Origin: an uncultured Lachnospiraceae bacterium
GTDB taxonomy: Bacteria > Bacillota > Clostridia > Lachnospirales > Lachnospiraceae
NCBI GenBank assembly: GCA_910584845.1
Contig: CAJUDH010000020.1
Location: 1 to 64,000, forward strand
Direction of reading: 5' to 3'
DNA length: 64,000 nucleotides
Within the stretch, counting starts at the first letter, position 1, and each line of letters begins with the position of its first letter. This document shows positions 61,984-64,000 of this stretch, in pieces. Both the position numbers and the translations under genes were made by a program. The notes beneath the pieces were generated by a model that was not told the DNA's origin, did no database searches, and worked only from the letters and a program-made list of their open reading frames with translations.

Positions 61984-63558
61984 TTATCGTCTTCGTTTCC
62001 TTTTTTTTACAGATGGTGAATAACGCCGTGCTGTGTGGGAAGGCAATGTGCGGCCACGCCGCCTTTGCTGAAGCAGCCGGTCAAATTCGTCACTGGATAT
62101 GCCCATATCTTGTAAGCGTTGCTGACGGCGGCGATAGCGGATTACCCGTTCGCTTTTCCTATTTTCTACGTAAAGTTTTAATAAGGTGGTTCCTCCTGCA
62201 ATAATCGCCAAAGCCGTCAATACTGCCAGTACGATCCAGGCGCTGGTTGGTATATGGAGCGAAATGCCACCTTTATGTCCGTCAATAGTGGTTTCCTGGT
62301 CAGAAGAAGATTGTGAAACTACTTTGGGGGAATCTGTATTTTCCTCAGATTCCAATTCTTCTGTTTGTGATAAGGAAGTGGGTACTTCAGCGATTAACTC
62401 CACTTCTTTTTCCTTTTGTTCATTTACAATCAGATGTGTAAAACCAACCATGCGGCCATCATAATCATATTTGATTTGGGCAATGGCCCCTTCCGGCATG
62501 CCAGGGGATATGTCATAAGAAATAGAAGAAGTGACATCCGCAAACTCGGAATTAATGGGCAAAGTAATTTTACGGCCTTCTTGTATATGAAGCACAGACA
62601 AATCAGTAGTGGGCAATCCGGCAATGGTCATATCGTTTTCAATTGACGTATATGAGGTATCAAGGTCGGAAATATCCAGGGAGCGAAAATTCCGGAAGCC
62701 AAAATTCAACATAGTCCGGGTATCAGCATAATGGGTTTGATGGCCATTTAAAACCACTGTAACCAACCGCAGGTTTCCCCGCTGGGCGCAGGTAACCAAT
62801 GTATTGCCTGCCAAAGAAGTATAACCTGTTTTACCCCCTATAACACCGGGATAAAAATTGGATAAATTTTTCTTAAGCATTTGATGGCCCGGATAGATCC
62901 TCAAACCTTCCGGGTTTCTTTTTGTTGGCGGAAGGTCATAATATAGAGTAGAGGCAATTCTGGCGAAAGTTTCATTTTGAAATGCCGCTTGGGCTATTAA
63001 AGCCATATCATAGGCAGAAGTATAATGGTCAGGGTCATTCAATCCACTGGGATTATTAAAATGGGAATCTGTGCAGCCAAGGGATAATGCTTTTGCATTC
63101 ATCATTGCAGAAAATGCCGGAATTGACGTAGCAACATGTTCAGCCAGCGCATTTGATACTTCGTTGGCAGATTTCAGCATCATGGCGTATAGGCAGTCTC
63201 GGACAGTCATTCGATCCCCCTCTTCCATGTTGGCATTTGTGCTTCCTTCCTCCACATCATAAACTGCGCTATGGGAAAAAGTTACCACATCATCCAAGTT
63301 GCAATTTTCAATAACAATCAATGCTGTTAAAATTTTAGTAATGCTGGCAGGAAAATATGGTTCATGAATATTTTTCCCATACAATACGGCACCAGAATTA
63401 GCATCCATTAAAATCCCGCCCTCTGCAGATATGGAGCGGCATTCTGGCCAGGGGGCGGGGGCCGCATAAACGATACTTGGATTTAAAAAATATAAATGCA
63501 TAGCCAGGGACACGCATAACAAAACAGCTGGCAATTGTTTTCTAATCAAAAATCTCAT
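61984..63558 (-). CDS. dacF: D-alanyl-D-alanine carboxypeptidase (penicillin-binding protein, S11 family)
   Basis: 524 aa exported enzyme that trims the terminal D-Ala of peptidoglycan stems. Signal peptide (about 1-32), SxxK motif Ser72-x-x-Lys75 (ASITKIL), SxN Ser130-Ala-Asn132 and KTG Lys243 (GGKTGYTS). A beta-rich C-terminal domain follows, then a Ser/Thr-rich stretch, one span (about 438-460, WIVLAVLTALAIIAGGTTLL) and a basic Arg-rich tail (RKSERVIRYRRRQQR...). It is longer than DacA/DacF because of the added membrane anchor. Confidence 0.92.
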   Translation of the reverse strand: MRFLIRKQLPAVLLCVSLAMHLYFLNPSIVYAAPAPWPECRSISAEGGILMDANSGAVLYGKNIHEPYFPASITKILTALIVIENCNLDDVVTFSHSAVYDVEEGSTNANMEEGDRMTVRDCLYAMMLKSANEVSNALAEHVATSIPAFSAMMNAKALSLGCTDSHFNNPSGLNDPDHYTSAYDMALIAQAAFQNETFARIASTLYYDLPPTKRNPEGLRIYPGHQMLKKNLSNFYPGVIGGKTGYTSLAGNTLVTCAQRGNLRLVTVVLNGHQTHYADTRTMLNFGFRNFRSLDISDLDTSYTSIENDMTIAGLPTTDLSVLHIQEGRKITLPINSEFADVTSSISYDISPGMPEGAIAQIKYDYDGRMVGFTHLIVNEQKEKEVELIAEVPTSLSQTEELESEENTDSPKVVSQSSSDQETTIDGHKGGISLHIPTSAWIVLAVLTALAIIAGGTTLLKLYVENRKSERVIRYRRRQQRLQDMGISSDEFDRLLQQRRRGRTLPSHTARRYSPSVKKRKRRR

Positions 63559-64000
63559 AATAACTCTCCAAAAATCTAGTCTTCCATCAAATCAGAATTC
63601 ACAGCCTTTGATGCTCTGCTTGTATCAGCCCATCAAATAAATTAAAACATTTCTTTCTGATAGATGTATGCCTTCGTTTGCACCTAAATGGTAGAATAAA
63701 GGATATTTAAGCCAAATAGTAAGGGGATAGTGGGAAGTTTCTAGCTGTATTCCCCCAAAATTCTCTACAAAGTGGAGTGAATGCATATCATGGGCATCCT
63801 TTATACGAGTAGCGGGAATAAAAATGAAACAGGGGTCAGACTTTGTCCTATCCTCTTAAAACGTTATCTTTTCTATAAATATTATATATGGGACATGCTA
63901 ATAAACAGCCTGGCAAAAGAAAGCAGGATATAGCATAGGCCCTTTATATCATTTCTCAAAACATATAGTTTAGTACAAACCTTTTGGTATAGTATAAAGG
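63559..64000. other. upstream region of the carboxypeptidase gene, window edge
   Basis: About 440 bp without a supported gene. It must hold the promoter of the minus-strand carboxypeptidase; no clear -35/-10 pair was identified. AT-rich sequence continues to the window end, where a TATAAA-like motif near 63993 may belong to a gene outside the window. Confidence 0.35.

Noticed and set aside
1..64000. tRNA, rRNA, CRISPR array, insertion sequence or prophage
   Set aside because: None recognised on either strand: no repeated spacer pattern, no transposase or phage structural proteins.

Overview
The window looks like the chromosome of a monoderm, low-to-mid GC member of the Clostridia, most like the Lachnospiraceae. 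The evidence is strong Shine-Dalgarno (SD) sites, sigma-A promoters with extended -10 elements, the Firmicutes blocks rpsF-ssb-rpsR and dnaB-rplI-gdpP, DUF4317, DUF5702 and DUF6382-FHA proteins, and a Tad pilus locus with no outer-membrane secretin. No rRNA, tRNA, CRISPR array or insertion sequence was recognised. Family names come from recognising motifs by eye; no database search was run.

Layout. 1-1378: a YoeB/RelB-type toxin-antitoxin pair, then a leader region. 1379-13622: a co-directional surface-polysaccharide cluster. It begins with a GC-rich polyprenyl glycosylphosphotransferase and continues with AT-rich genes: three GT4 glycosyltransferases, LicD, an EpsG-like polymerase, a TarI/IspD-like cytidylyltransferase, a Wzx flippase, a polysaccharide pyruvyltransferase, an SDR and a GINT1-N-like protein. 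Together these suggest a polymer carrying CDP-alditol-derived phosphate groups and pyruvate. 13779-16033: an O-antigen-ligase-like protein and GtrA on the minus strand. 16391-22000: ferritin, a DUF2156 protein, a GNAT acetyltransferase, sirtuin, aldo/keto reductase, DUF951 and a small HExxH protein. 22353-23582: rpsF-ssb-rpsR. 23729-28433: a five-gene cluster of circularly permuted ATP-grasp, alpha-E, transglutaminase, M14 deacylase and a second M14 paralogue that has lost its catalytic residues. 28462-28681: a candidate structured non-coding RNA with its own promoter and terminator. 28704-32578 (minus strand): gdpP-rplI-dnaB.

32906-43778: DUF4317, a MerR-like regulator, an NlpC/P60 lipoprotein, a two-component system, a small-molecule kinase, glgB, DUF2508 and an ArsR regulator. 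43958-54758: the Tad/Flp pilus operon with a consensus promoter, two prepilin peptidases, TadZ/A/B/C, Flp pilin, pseudopilins and an FHA protein. 55176-63558: rhomboid, HIT, sigma factor, murG, a DUF4367-like membrane protein, a small secreted protein, a 3'-5' exonuclease that may have a leaderless mRNA, and a D,D-carboxypeptidase.

The most interesting items are the structured RNA at 28462-28681, the ATP-grasp/alpha-E/transglutaminase/M14 plus pseudo-M14 cluster, the repeated absence of an AUG after otherwise good gene starts (21978, 44291, 47183, 52503), and the unusual Tad proteins. Several starts were moved inward from the longest open frame because an SD sequence and family homology favour the internal codon; each entry says so.
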